Below, piece by piece: positions 26,801 through 34,217 of a stretch of DNA of 43,680 bases. The stretch comes from an uncultured Prevotellaceae bacterium (GTDB taxonomy: Bacteria; Bacteroidota; Bacteroidia; Bacteroidales; Bacteroidaceae), in contig CADBBP010000109.1 of assembly GCA_902792855.1 (NCBI GenBank), positions 1 through 43,680 of the forward strand. The letters run 5' to 3'. How positions within the stretch are numbered: the stretch's first letter is position 1; the number at the start of each line of letters is the position of its first letter. The notes beneath the pieces are model-generated. The model was not told where the DNA came from. It ran no database searches and was given only the letters and a program-made list of their open reading frames with translations. A program made the translations under genes and the position numbers.

Positions 26801-29800
26801 AAGCTCTGCAACGACATCGGCACGTACAACAACTACCAACTGGACGCCGTGATGCCGAAGGCCTTCAAGGGCAACCAGAACCTGCGCAGCGTGTCGTTCA
26901 CCGACCTCTACGGCTTCGGCGCCATCGGCGACTGCTACACGGGCCTGCAGGTGCACCTCGGCGACTCGGCGTTTGTTGGCTGCACGAACCTTGCCGACCT
27001 CGACCTGCTCTACCTGGTGACCGACGGCACGAACAAAATCACCCCGATTACTCCGCAGATGGTGACCATCGGCAAGGGGGTGTTCGACGGCACGTCGGCC
27101 CGCCTCAAGATGATGCCGCAGCAGGTGGCGTGGTTCGAGGCCGACTCCGCATGGGCGGCCTACAAGGACCGCTTCATGCCGTGCGTCATCCGCTTCACCG
27201 ACCCGGGTGTGAAGAAGGCGCTGAAGGAGATGGCCTACTACGACCCAGCGAACACGTACACCGACCAGTCGCTGTGGGACGACTACTGCGACTTCGCCCG
27301 CATCGGCGGTGCCGGCTTCTCGTGGCTCGACGGCAAGTTCACGGCTCAGAAGGACAAGATTTACTCCTTCGCCGACTTCAAGTGGTTCGAGAGCGTCGGC
27401 CTCGACTACGTGGGCGCCTCGTGGTTCGAGGGCTGCTCGAAGCTGGGCAACATCGTCCTGCCGTCCACCATCAAGACCATTGGTGCGAGGGCGTTCAACG
27501 GCTGCTCCAGCCTGCGGGAGATGGAACTGCCGCGGGGTGTCACCAGCATCGGTGCGAGCGCCTTCGATGGATGCACCAGCCTGGACAACATCGTAGTGCG
27601 CGACAGCGTACCCGCCACGCTTGGTGTCAACGCCTTCCACAAGCACTCCGGCCTGATAATCTGGGTGCCTACCGAAAAGGTCAGCGATTACGAAACCGCT
27701 TGGAGCGAATATGAAAGATACATCAAGCCAATGGCCAACTATAATATTTATAAAGAGGTGCACGTGTATGCACCTGGAGATTTGGCTTCTAAACTTGGTC
27801 TGACGCTAATCAAGGAGAACGACAAGGTACGCTACATCCAAGGCCCCTACGCCCGATACGACTCGCTGACCGTCATCGGCCCGCTCAACGGCGAGGACGT
27901 GGCCGTGCTGCGCCACATGATGGGTGCCAACGCCTGGGAGAGCGAATTCACCGACGGAAAGTTGCGCTACCTGAACCTGTGGGACGCCGACCTGAAGAAG
28001 GACACCGAGAACAGCTACAACGGCTACGGCGTGGACGAGTACCTGGAGAAGGACAACTGGGTGGGCGAGTATATGTTCCACAACTGCAACGCCTTGGAGA
28101 GCGTCGTCCTGCCGAGGACAGTCACTGAGATTGGCGAGAACGCCTTCCAGGAGGCCTTCGGCCTGAAGCGCATCGCCGTGGGCAAGAACACTACGACATA
28201 CACCCGCGACCTGCTGCAGGCCCTCACAGGAATAGAAGAACTGGTGTTCCTCACCACAACTCCTGCTACGAGCGAGAGCAGCGACCCGTGGGAGGCTCCC
28301 ATACAGCAGGTCTATACCCTGCCGACACAGTTGGGCGACTACCTCGGCGATCCGGGCCTCATCCGCCAGGCACAGGGCATCACCAGCCCGTTCTCCAAAG
28401 ACGAGCTGATGTGGACGCTGGCCGACAAGAGCCACTTCTTCCCCTCGGAGTACTTGGAGTTGGAGAATGCTGACAACATCTTCACCAACAACACCCAAAT
28501 CAAGAACCTGGACGAGTTCTACCTGTTCCAGAACGTAAAGACGCTTGGCAACACCTTCGCCGGCATGAGAGCCATGGAAACCGTCACGCTGCCCTCATCG
28601 GTCGAGGACATCGGTTATCTTGCCTTCTACGGCTGCACCAGCCTGAAGACCATCCATGTCAGCAGCGTGAAGACAGAGACTGTCAAGGTTCCAGAGAACG
28701 CCGAGAACCCTGAAAACACAAAAGACTCTGTGGCCTATATCGTACCCACCTTGGCTGATGATGCCTTTAAAACATTGCCCTCTGATTTCCAAATTCTCGT
28801 GCCTAAGCAGTTCTGCAAGCTCTACCGCGAGCACTGGTCGCAGTATGCCGACCACATCAATCCCGACAACTCTAACCATGCCTATGAGGAGATTGTCACC
28901 GTGACACTCACGGAGCCGAACACGCTGGCCGAGAAACTTGGACTGACAGCCACCACGAGAACATCCACCGGCGAAACTTGGGTCAATGGTCTCAAAGGGG
29001 ACTACAGCAGGATTTACAAGCTGAAGGTCATCGGCCCCATCTCTGGAGGCGACCTCGACGTGATGCGCCACCTGTCCGGATACTGCCCGTGGGCATCGTC
29101 GCGTAACTACGCGGGACGGTTGGAGTACATCGACCTCTATGATGCCAACCTCGTGGAGAGCAGCATCGGTGTGGCGGGCTACTACAAGGCGAGCACCAGC
29201 TTCTACTTGACCGAGCACTTCCAGCTCTACCATGTCGGTGAAAATGAACTGCCGCACCACGCCTTCCTGCGGGCCTACAACCTAAGGACGCTCATCCTGC
29301 CGCGCACCTGCAAGAAGGTGAACGAGCGCGCCCTGCAGGAATGCGAAGGACTGGAGACGCTGGTTATCGGTGACGACATGGAGACGTTCAATTGGAACGC
29401 GCTCGACGACGACGCCATGCTCACGCGCATGTACCTCCTTGCCAAGAAGAAGGTGAAGATTACCACCGAATTTGCCGTCTGGCGCTGGCTGTGCAACAAC
29501 TACAACCCGACGTTCGACGCCTTCTACGTCCTGCCGAGCCTCTACAACGAATACCTCGCCGACGATGCCTACACGGGGGATTCTTGGCAGCGGACGAACA
29601 ACATCTCGAAGGGGATGTTCGACGACGACGCCTCCTTCCGCTACTTCGCGAGCCACGCCGCCGCCACTCCCGACGACCTCTTCCAGGTCTATAGCGTCAA
29701 GGGCTGGGGCGAGGGCCACGGGGACGTGAGGGACCTCTCGTACCTCGGCTACACCGCCATCGACTCGCTCCGCGCCGCCGACATCCGGCCGCTGACGAAA

Positions 29801-30754
29801 CTGGAGAAGATATCCCTGCCCGTCACCTTGGAGTCCGTCGAGAACGGCACCTTTGGTGACGCACCCAACCTTCGCTACGTGGACATGCTGATGTGCGACA
29901 GCACGATGGTGGTGGATGACATCAAGTCCCGCGGCATTGCCGCCCTCGGCATCGACAGCCTGCGGACGCTGACCTACCTTCCTCAGGACTATGGGGAGGC
30001 CAAGGGCGTGAACGTGGTTGTGGCGGACAGCACCGGTCTCCGTGCCGAGGCCTTCCGCCTGATAGAGGGCGACTACTGCGTGCCATACGCCTTCACCGCC
30101 GACCGCGTGTCCAACGAGCGCGTGCTCGCCCGCCGCGAGGGTCAGGAGGAGAGCAAATACACCGTGTGCCTGCCATACACCCTTCCCGTGCCGTCCGGCT
30201 CCAAGGCGTACAGGCTTGCCAGCCGTCAGGGTGCCACGCTCACCTTCCTCCAGGTGGACGGCCGTATGGACGCCTTCGTGCCTTACCTCGTCGTGGTGAC
30301 CGACGGCGCCGTGAACCTCGGCTGCGACAGGAAGCGTGAAATCCCCAGCACCACCACCGCCTCCATAGAGACAGGCCAAAAGCAAGTCAACGTGCCCGGC
30401 TATTCCATGCGCGGCACGATGGAGGGCATCGACTACAAGAAAGCCGCCGAGCTGGGGGCTTACATCCTGCAGGCCTCCGACAACAAGTGGCACTTGGTGA
30501 AGAATGCTGCGGGCTACGAGAATGCCAGCATCCCCGCCATGCGCACCTGCCTGCTGCAGAGAGGCGGCGCGGGTGCCAACAGCCTCTCGATGGAGTTGCT
30601 CGACGGCATCGACGACCCCGACTGCGTGGAGACCATCCGCACCATCGACACCGACGGCACGGAGCGCTACTACGACCTCAACGGTCGCGAGCTGCCCGGC
30701 AGGCCCGAGCGCGGCATCTACATCCACAACGGTAAGAAACACGTGAGCAAATGA
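20840..30754 (+). CDS. Giant secreted BspA-like leucine-rich-repeat surface protein with beta-helix modules
   Basis: 3304 residues. A signal peptide (MRKNIFGYLLALCLAMASTAALG) is followed by three homologous modules starting WGGSGTPDAPYLI (about 23), WAGEGTEASPYLI (about 357) and FTGEGTEASPYLV (about 704), each with FDGGGHT and AGG(I/F)VGHA-type turns of a GLUG-like beta-helix. From about 1045 come BspA/LRR_5 blocks (AF.GC..L): four related blocks starting near 1049, 1253, 1493 and 1936, then two longer ones starting near 2307 and 2688 (TVIGPLNGEDVAVLRHMMG; KVIGPISGGDLDVMRHLSG). Block three contains about 220 AT-richer, helical, non-repeat residues (about 1515-1735). A beta-rich end and the tail YYDLNGRELPG...GIYIHNGKKHV resemble Prevotella secreted proteins. 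BspA-like proteins often bind host matrix or other bacteria; the role here is inferred. The stop overlaps the dockerin start (ATGA). Confidence 0.9.
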   Translation: MRKNIFGYLLALCLAMASTAALGWGGSGTPDAPYLIRNSSDWQAFADSVSTGSDAARSASYKLTGDITAKTPVGTSDRRFKGVFDGGGHTVTAALTSASGCTAPFAYIEGATISHLHVAGAIRGGRHTAGIAASVVGTGNAITDCRVSAAITTFAEDNMVVAGGIVGHANESTLAVEGCLFDGTITATSSIGYSYAGAIVGWCASTASITVKNCVENATYTSISHAGMNYTYGTPPSASAIPSVNSYTLNHNWGEVKHGYKVESITDGYTPDFGAIKTGYATSGIAAHDLGLGLTEKGLSFNGTYYAGLDEAVHLAPFPAGYTAVYANNVRVAQTDPGYLQFYMPGADVFLSLGRNWAGEGTEASPYLIEDAGGWQQFANEVGEGRPTAGEHFLLTRDIDIYVRAGSDANPSFCGVFDGGGHTITAHLTGGDYTSPFYKIDGGTIRNLHVAGEISGGIHAAGLVGGIPTNADKANLIENCRVSATITCSSTHAGGFVGHASSSTTNLRGCLFDGAVSGGNLAYVGTLVGWCGNNGSGVTLQDCADLASHNVRVHGGQGCKVDLVWDGTGYGSGTVVARCGSATNSYGSSNLGRSMVTVRNGNPALEVAWYLQEGLDTPVAYSVSHLASYGMGLLFDGEVFIVGHAEHAGFRPSAREGFSLLSPSIDNGAELNLAHGGWYSASFSNTVNTRFTIDAVLSSSGDFTGEGTEASPYLVQSTTDWTKLCLDLALGEDDYAGKVFRLTRDIDCGGITVGTDEHPFCGTFDGDGHTLTLNAGSEYNPSDVAASPFYRVGEATFRHLHTAGKVCTGAQYTGGIVSQVFGSKATRFYDCHSFTTIVSTRSGDASNGGLVGAASNCDSLVFERCSFTGNLHTWVPVGGGATNCGGFVGWSNVPVTIRESLFDPSDLVFNLQVTVGQNFARMADYGKLTIQDSYTTYNFAPSTAAEALLGNQGVVVVGEFFVPDGAGYEFVGEPDVTFNGRDYYKSGCWIRTTLDASVPFDHWQDGTAGCFISDPWTRDGLHQLKDLRHKPSLGVSPIAIPEAETERTLWGVKYRYLSRRDYHFFISDEERLAKGWEFESGDSDANLIVRNSDNDASEITAVTGCDESAGDFLVESDGIKGVQIHNDLVGVFRTHTHLGVIAPHAFKGCTKLEKLYFIDTDANNYNALLPFDFLIDQNAFENCAKFKELMLMQYTTKGDNHWEGLIPGQVFRVADDAFTGCPNLRISVRADHYQNYLSSTVWKKHWNRFIAYESTGADFTVKGVKYHWYRDVETEDNNGVKNDETGKADMMKRLVLWNGLYQQFSAASLLDTKDDCNVYYASVVGVDDDDIDDEDGVMRIYNDPGSYYNYKTIVLNRDAIAGNTHVKAIEFWQTNGRSENSYSDLKMVIPNGAFKGCTSLKELRLFYYVQDGNDRWEALGPKNVIPGDNIFGLPSAEEVVNMTDEQIENMKKVHKDFRIIVATELYQDFLDDPNWQPYLGFIEPEDYSPSEQTDFTEDGLTYGFMLSPGGIMQTSQVVSQDVSWWTVPRIGIEVLLWIATIKSIVNAVQTATSAKATLESAQRALQTASNEVLLVNSNRADYASTLLKLSSAIMSGGKEQIKQVFTDETFSSCMDLGILPLMKANTFQPAGFNLLVEMGLSTQQGAWVTSLEKLTEIFESLSADKLVRACYCIQPYFRQMISDFTKKVVEKEALMAAAQRNLDLALSRIAAVQATKIAAIRRGLSTAGSFTISTNTAAVLSTKCWGGSGSYNADLMNKGMRENILSNIHQVGLVGGGYVITTPQKNLVYHTFVRNVADDVQDAVIKAGSWTGTNQSTATITFHPKAFRNKTNLRTVRFEENPCTSNASTTLPFTIPDSAFVGCTNLTEFSTLLRTDGNGTRALGPENFILGGDSIFAGLDSLKFHIVIDPLRKQDFLDNASWAPLERFFIYEDAKPEDKYSEYGANYAYAYEQNSIKKEHKERGHLIEHTIVTGPDDKFITGHQGAVKLCNDIGTYNNYQLDAVMPKAFKGNQNLRSVSFTDLYGFGAIGDCYTGLQVHLGDSAFVGCTNLADLDLLYLVTDGTNKITPITPQMVTIGKGVFDGTSARLKMMPQQVAWFEADSAWAAYKDRFMPCVIRFTDPGVKKALKEMAYYDPANTYTDQSLWDDYCDFARIGGAGFSWLDGKFTAQKDKIYSFADFKWFESVGLDYVGASWFEGCSKLGNIVLPSTIKTIGARAFNGCSSLREMELPRGVTSIGASAFDGCTSLDNIVVRDSVPATLGVNAFHKHSGLIIWVPTEKVSDYETAWSEYERYIKPMANYNIYKEVHVYAPGDLASKLGLTLIKENDKVRYIQGPYARYDSLTVIGPLNGEDVAVLRHMMGANAWESEFTDGKLRYLNLWDADLKKDTENSYNGYGVDEYLEKDNWVGEYMFHNCNALESVVLPRTVTEIGENAFQEAFGLKRIAVGKNTTTYTRDLLQALTGIEELVFLTTTPATSESSDPWEAPIQQVYTLPTQLGDYLGDPGLIRQAQGITSPFSKDELMWTLADKSHFFPSEYLELENADNIFTNNTQIKNLDEFYLFQNVKTLGNTFAGMRAMETVTLPSSVEDIGYLAFYGCTSLKTIHVSSVKTETVKVPENAENPENTKDSVAYIVPTLADDAFKTLPSDFQILVPKQFCKLYREHWSQYADHINPDNSNHAYEEIVTVTLTEPNTLAEKLGLTATTRTSTGETWVNGLKGDYSRIYKLKVIGPISGGDLDVMRHLSGYCPWASSRNYAGRLEYIDLYDANLVESSIGVAGYYKASTSFYLTEHFQLYHVGENELPHHAFLRAYNLRTLILPRTCKKVNERALQECEGLETLVIGDDMETFNWNALDDDAMLTRMYLLAKKKVKITTEFAVWRWLCNNYNPTFDAFYVLPSLYNEYLADDAYTGDSWQRTNNISKGMFDDDASFRYFASHAAATPDDLFQVYSVKGWGEGHGDVRDLSYLGYTAIDSLRAADIRPLTKLEKISLPVTLESVENGTFGDAPNLRYVDMLMCDSTMVVDDIKSRGIAALGIDSLRTLTYLPQDYGEAKGVNVVVADSTGLRAEAFRLIEGDYCVPYAFTADRVSNERVLARREGQEESKYTVCLPYTLPVPSGSKAYRLASRQGATLTFLQVDGRMDAFVPYLVVVTDGAVNLGCDRKREIPSTTTASIETGQKQVNVPGYSMRGTMEGIDYKKAAELGAYILQASDNKWHLVKNAAGYENASIPAMRTCLLQRGGAGANSLSMELLDGIDDPDCVETIRTIDTDGTERYYDLNGRELPGRPERGIYIHNGKKHVSK
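25380..26040 (+). other. AT-richer helical insertion inside the giant LRR protein
   Basis: About 220 residues with no LRR or beta-helix pattern: a hydrophobic stretch (TVPRIGIEVLLWIATIKSIV) followed by long amphipathic, alanine-rich helices (SAKATLESAQRALQTASNEV; EKEALMAAAQRNLDLALSRI). Codons are visibly more AT-rich (TTA, AAA, GAA, ATT, TTT) than on either side. LRR sequence resumes at about 26060. Confidence 0.65.
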
Positions 30755-31104
30755 GAACATACATAAGAACATCCCTCCTCGCCCTGCTGCTGGCCCTCGC
30801 GGCCGGCGGCGCGAGGGCGTCGGTGAAGGGCGACGTCAACGGCGACCAGATGGTGAGCGTGACCGACGTGACGCTCTTGGTGAACATCATCCTCGGCGAG
30901 ACGGACGACTACGACGAGTACGCAGCGGACCTCAACGGCGACGGCTTCATCTCCATAGCCGACGTGACGCTGTTGGTGAACATCATCCTCGGCGGCGACT
31001 ACAGTTTCATCCCTGGCTCCAAGGACGGGGAGGTGACCGACGACCCAGCCATCGGCCCGGCGCAGGCGCCCGCAAGCACGCTGCGTGTGGAAAACGAAGA
31101 ATAA
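30751..31104 (+). CDS. Small secreted stand-alone dockerin-like protein
   Basis: 117 residues: signal peptide (RTSLLALLLALAAGGARA), then two dockerin type I calcium-loop repeats, GDVNGDQMVSVTDVTLLVNI (27-46) and ADLNGDGFISIADVTLLVNI (59-78), each with Asp/Asn at the EF-hand-like positions and the DVTLLVNIILG helix, then an Asp/Pro-rich tail ending ENEE. In cellulosomes such domains dock to cohesins; in Bacteroidales they are commonly fused to the end of secreted proteins and their partner is unknown. Here the dockerin is a separate protein whose start overlaps the giant gene's stop (ATGA), so the pair is probably translated together. It could be a tail detached from the giant protein by a frame change, but it has its own signal peptide, which argues for a real gene. 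Confidence 0.85.
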   Translation: MRTYIRTSLLALLLALAAGGARASVKGDVNGDQMVSVTDVTLLVNIILGETDDYDEYAADLNGDGFISIADVTLLVNIILGGDYSFIPGSKDGEVTDDPAIGPAQAPASTLRVENEE

Positions 31105-31151
31105 AACGACGGCACGGCTATGCTCTGGTAAGCCCGTTGATGTCAACAATG

Positions 31152-32288
31152 TCAACGCTCGCTCACCACAATCCTCTCCCTGCCATCGGCTCCTTGCAGC
31201 CGGAAGCGATATTCCTGCCCTTTGATGAAGGGGTAGGCGAGAAACTGCGCGAAGGAGAAGATGTGCTGCTCGTCAACGCCGGTGATGATGTCGCCCTGCC
31301 GGAAGCCGCAACGGTAATGGCGGCCACCCTCCCATATCAGCCCCACGGAGGCTCTGCCCTCCTTTGGCACGAAGGCGATGCTCATCTGCTCATTGCTCAC
31401 CATGCACGAGATGCTTTGTGAGTAAGGCTGGAAAACGAGCAGTTTCTGCTTGGGGCGGATGATGACGGCACCGTGGTCGAAGACCTCTGCCCCCACTCTT
31501 GAAATCCCCTGTGTGGTCATCGTGTGGTAGTCTTGAAACGAGAACCCGCCCCATTCGAGGGCGTCCAGCCATAGGAAGGCCACCTCGTTGGCGCGCTCCA
31601 CCCCGAAACTGCCGATGGCACGGTGCCCGAAAGCACGCCCCTCCACCTGTGAGGACACATAGAGACGGCGGCTTCCCGTGTCGAAGCGTGCCTCGTCGGT
31701 GCAGCCGGGGAAGGGCGACACCTTGATGTGGGGCGACCAACGCTCCAGCCGGTATTTCACCGGGAAGCCCGGCTCTCGCTCGAAATAGTTGGGGATGTCG
31801 GTGAGAACCATCACGCCCTCCCGTGGGTCAATCTTGCACGAAAGCCCCTTGTTGAACAAGTCGAAGCCCAGCACGGCGTCATAGTCCTTGTGGGGCACGT
31901 GGGAGTCGAGCAGCGTGCCTGGGTAGCCGTGGATGGCGATGTTGCCCAACCGAAATTCTTGAAACTCCACCACGTCGGTCTTGCGCATGTTCCCATTGGC
32001 GTCGTAGGAGTCAATCTTGCCAAGAATGCGCTTGTATGGGAACGCGCTGTTGGTGTAGGTGATGCCCTGCCCGGAGCCGGTGTCGAGCAGCATGCGGAAA
32101 GGCCGCCCATTGACATGGACGGTGACGAAAATTTGGTGGTCGCGCATCTCAATGGGTATGGTCTCCACGAAGTTGCTGGCAAGGACGTGGAATTTCGTGT
32201 TGTAGCGGTAGGTCTGTGCCTCGCAGCTCAGGGAGGCCGCCATGGTGGCGCAGCACATCAGTTGCTTGAAAAGGGTGATTGGATTCAT
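31152..32288 (-). CDS. Secreted two-lobed retropepsin-like aspartic protease with C-terminal PDZ-like domain
   Basis: 378 residues from the ATG at 32288, chosen because it opens a signal peptide (MNPITLFKQLMCCATMAASLSCEAQ) close to a promoter element; the frame is open 41 codons upstream but that part is lysine-rich and lacks homology. Two DTGS motifs, MLLDTGSGQG (D69) and ARFDTGSRR (D203), lie in separate lobes, so the active site may form within one chain, unlike dimeric retropepsins. Residues about 305-378 (GRASVGLIWEGGRHYRCGFRQGDIITGVDEQHI) resemble a PDZ domain. The protein is likely periplasmic or surface. Substrate unknown. It ends 47 bases from the convergent dockerin gene. Confidence 0.87.
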   Translation of the reverse strand: MNPITLFKQLMCCATMAASLSCEAQTYRYNTKFHVLASNFVETIPIEMRDHQIFVTVHVNGRPFRMLLDTGSGQGITYTNSAFPYKRILGKIDSYDANGNMRKTDVVEFQEFRLGNIAIHGYPGTLLDSHVPHKDYDAVLGFDLFNKGLSCKIDPREGVMVLTDIPNYFEREPGFPVKYRLERWSPHIKVSPFPGCTDEARFDTGSRRLYVSSQVEGRAFGHRAIGSFGVERANEVAFLWLDALEWGGFSFQDYHTMTTQGISRVGAEVFDHGAVIIRPKQKLLVFQPYSQSISCMVSNEQMSIAFVPKEGRASVGLIWEGGRHYRCGFRQGDIITGVDEQHIFSFAQFLAYPFIKGQEYRFRLQGADGRERIVVSER

Positions 32289-32293
32289 AACTA

Positions 32294-32301
32294 CAAAGTT
32301 A
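32294..32301 (-). promoter_or_regulatory. -7 promoter element of the aspartic protease gene
   Basis: TAACTTTG on the minus strand matches TAnnTTTG and ends five bases before the ATG at 32288. No good -33 partner is visible. It supports the shorter protease start, since the upstream codons would not be transcribed. Confidence 0.5.
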
Positions 32302-32494
32302 GGAAAAAATGTGATATGCGGTGTGTCTTGGCCTTCTTTTTTTGATTTTTTTGCCTTTTTCTTAGATATTGATATAGTGTCCATAGTGACAATTGTATCC
32401 ATAGTGACCATGGTGGCAATAGGTCTTACCCCAAAAAAACGGCGTTGCTGCTTGAAAAACTATTCTTTTGTCTCGATAACTCGAAAAATTACAT

Positions 32495-32502
32495 TATCTT
32501 TG
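32495..32502 (+). promoter_or_regulatory. -7 promoter element of the 32532 operon
   Basis: TATCTTTG matches TAnnTTTG and leaves a leader of roughly 23 bases before the ATG at 32532. A TTTG at 32467-32470 is 24 bases away, a little far. Confidence 0.55.
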
Positions 32503-32531
32503 CACAATCATAACCTATAAAAACACCAAAT

Positions 32532-34217
32532 ATGTCAAAGAAGAAAGATGGCAAAGACGATTTTTTTAAAATCATTCGTGAATTGAACGATACCTTCTCC
32601 AGTATGAACGAGGAGGAGAGGGAAATGTTTGAGGACTTGGTAAAAGGGAATGTCAATCCGGAAAAAATGATTGATGAGAACTGGCACACCTACGAACTAC
32701 CCGACTACTCAGCCATGATTCACCCTCTGGCCGAATGGCTGCAACCACTTGCCACCTTCTCACATCTCTCGGAATTCAAGGAACTATGCCTGAAAGCTGC
32801 GATGGAAGCGGAGAAGTTGGAGCGTGCACAACTCGTGGCCGACCTCCACAACTTCATCTACACCTACCTGGCATTCATGCATGGCGAGAACGAGATTTTC
32901 CAAGTCAAGCTCAACAACAAGCATCTTTTCGCCGCCTTCTGGCTCATCTCGCATTTCAACCTCACCGAGATGCTCGACGACGTGTTTGAGACACTCCGGC
33001 AGAAATATGCAGTGCTAAACTACGTCTATCTGACCGGCACGCAGTTTGTGGGAACAGCCATCCTCCACGAAATAGGGAAAAACCAGATGGAGAAGTTGGT
33101 GGAATTTCTCAACTCCCAAGGATACATACCCATGTCCAAGCCCATCGTCTTCGATGCATTGGCATACACCTACATGCTCGACCCCGACCTGCGCCTCAAG
33201 GCCCTCCACCACATCAACAACTACTTGCAGCGATGCCTCGACATCGGCCTCCAAGGAGGACATGTGGCCAACATATCCCACTATGCACACACCCTCGCTT
33301 GCGTGCACGCCAAGGAGACGCTGCCCATGCTCAGACGCATCTACAAGAGCTTAGACATTCCCGCTATCGAGGTGAGGGACATCAGGGAGGTGGAGAAAAT
33401 CATGGCCGACAAATCACAAACCCTGCATGATGTCATGCCGAAAACCATGGATGACTTTGCGGAGTATGTAGTTCAAATAGCGATAGAGAAAGGGCTTGAC
33501 GAGTTTGGCGACAGGAATGATTTGGACGATGAGGACGAAGAGGACTGGGATGACTTTGATGACGAAGACTGGGAGGAGTTTGACGAGGACGAGGAAGACG
33601 AAGACAACGAAGAAGACGAGGACTTTGACGAGGATGACGAGGAAGACTTCGGCAGCTACTTTGATGAAGACATAGAACAGAAGAAATACATCCTCAAAGT
33701 GACTTTGGATGGGTCCAGGAAAAAAGTGGAACGTTTGTTGCAAGTGCCTTCCAACTTGTTTTTGGACAATCTTACTCATATTCTCTTCATCTCTTTTGGA
33801 TGGAGTGATTACTCCTCTTTGTCCTGGTTTGAAAGTGCGAGGAAAAAATACTTCAATCCTACTTTTTTTGACGAGGGAGCCTACGATGATGTGCTCGAAA
33901 AAAACCATGAAGGATTTTCTTCAGACTATTATGTCTGCTCTGACCTTGTTACACGGCGCTCACCCAAAGCCGACTTCTGCATCCAGTTGGGGAGCACTGT
34001 CTGGAGATGCAAGATAAGACTTCAGGAAACAGGCATGTATGTCGAAGACGACGAGCAACCCTACGTGGTGCTTCTCAAAGCCACCGGGGCATTCCCCGTC
34101 CCCACCATGGTGACGATGGACGACTACGAGCGCAGCTATGAGGCGGGCAGACTCAAAGAGCCCGACCTCGAAGAACTCAATGATGATTTAAGTGATTTCG
34201 AAAACGATATGTTATGA
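32532..34217 (+). CDS. PRiA4_ORF3-domain protein with helical N-terminal region and acidic linker
   Basis: 561 residues, cytoplasmic. Residues 1-325 are mostly helical and leucine-rich with no motif I can name. Residues about 330-378 are almost all Asp/Glu (DDEDEEDWDDF... EDEEDEDNEEDEDFDED). The C-terminal part (about 382-550) starts YILKVTLDGSRKKVERLLQV, then NLTHILFISFGWSDYSSLSWFE, which matches the pRiA4b ORF-3-like (PF07929) fold found near mobile elements and in many bacteria with unknown role. The stop overlaps the next start (ATGA), so it is translated with a secreted esterase, an odd pairing. It is the first gene of a four-gene forward run. Confidence 0.75.
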   Translation: MSKKKDGKDDFFKIIRELNDTFSSMNEEEREMFEDLVKGNVNPEKMIDENWHTYELPDYSAMIHPLAEWLQPLATFSHLSEFKELCLKAAMEAEKLERAQLVADLHNFIYTYLAFMHGENEIFQVKLNNKHLFAAFWLISHFNLTEMLDDVFETLRQKYAVLNYVYLTGTQFVGTAILHEIGKNQMEKLVEFLNSQGYIPMSKPIVFDALAYTYMLDPDLRLKALHHINNYLQRCLDIGLQGGHVANISHYAHTLACVHAKETLPMLRRIYKSLDIPAIEVRDIREVEKIMADKSQTLHDVMPKTMDDFAEYVVQIAIEKGLDEFGDRNDLDDEDEEDWDDFDDEDWEEFDEDEEDEDNEEDEDFDEDDEEDFGSYFDEDIEQKKYILKVTLDGSRKKVERLLQVPSNLFLDNLTHILFISFGWSDYSSLSWFESARKKYFNPTFFDEGAYDDVLEKNHEGFSSDYYVCSDLVTRRSPKADFCIQLGSTVWRCKIRLQETGMYVEDDEQPYVVLLKATGAFPVPTMVTMDDYERSYEAGRLKEPDLEELNDDLSDFENDML

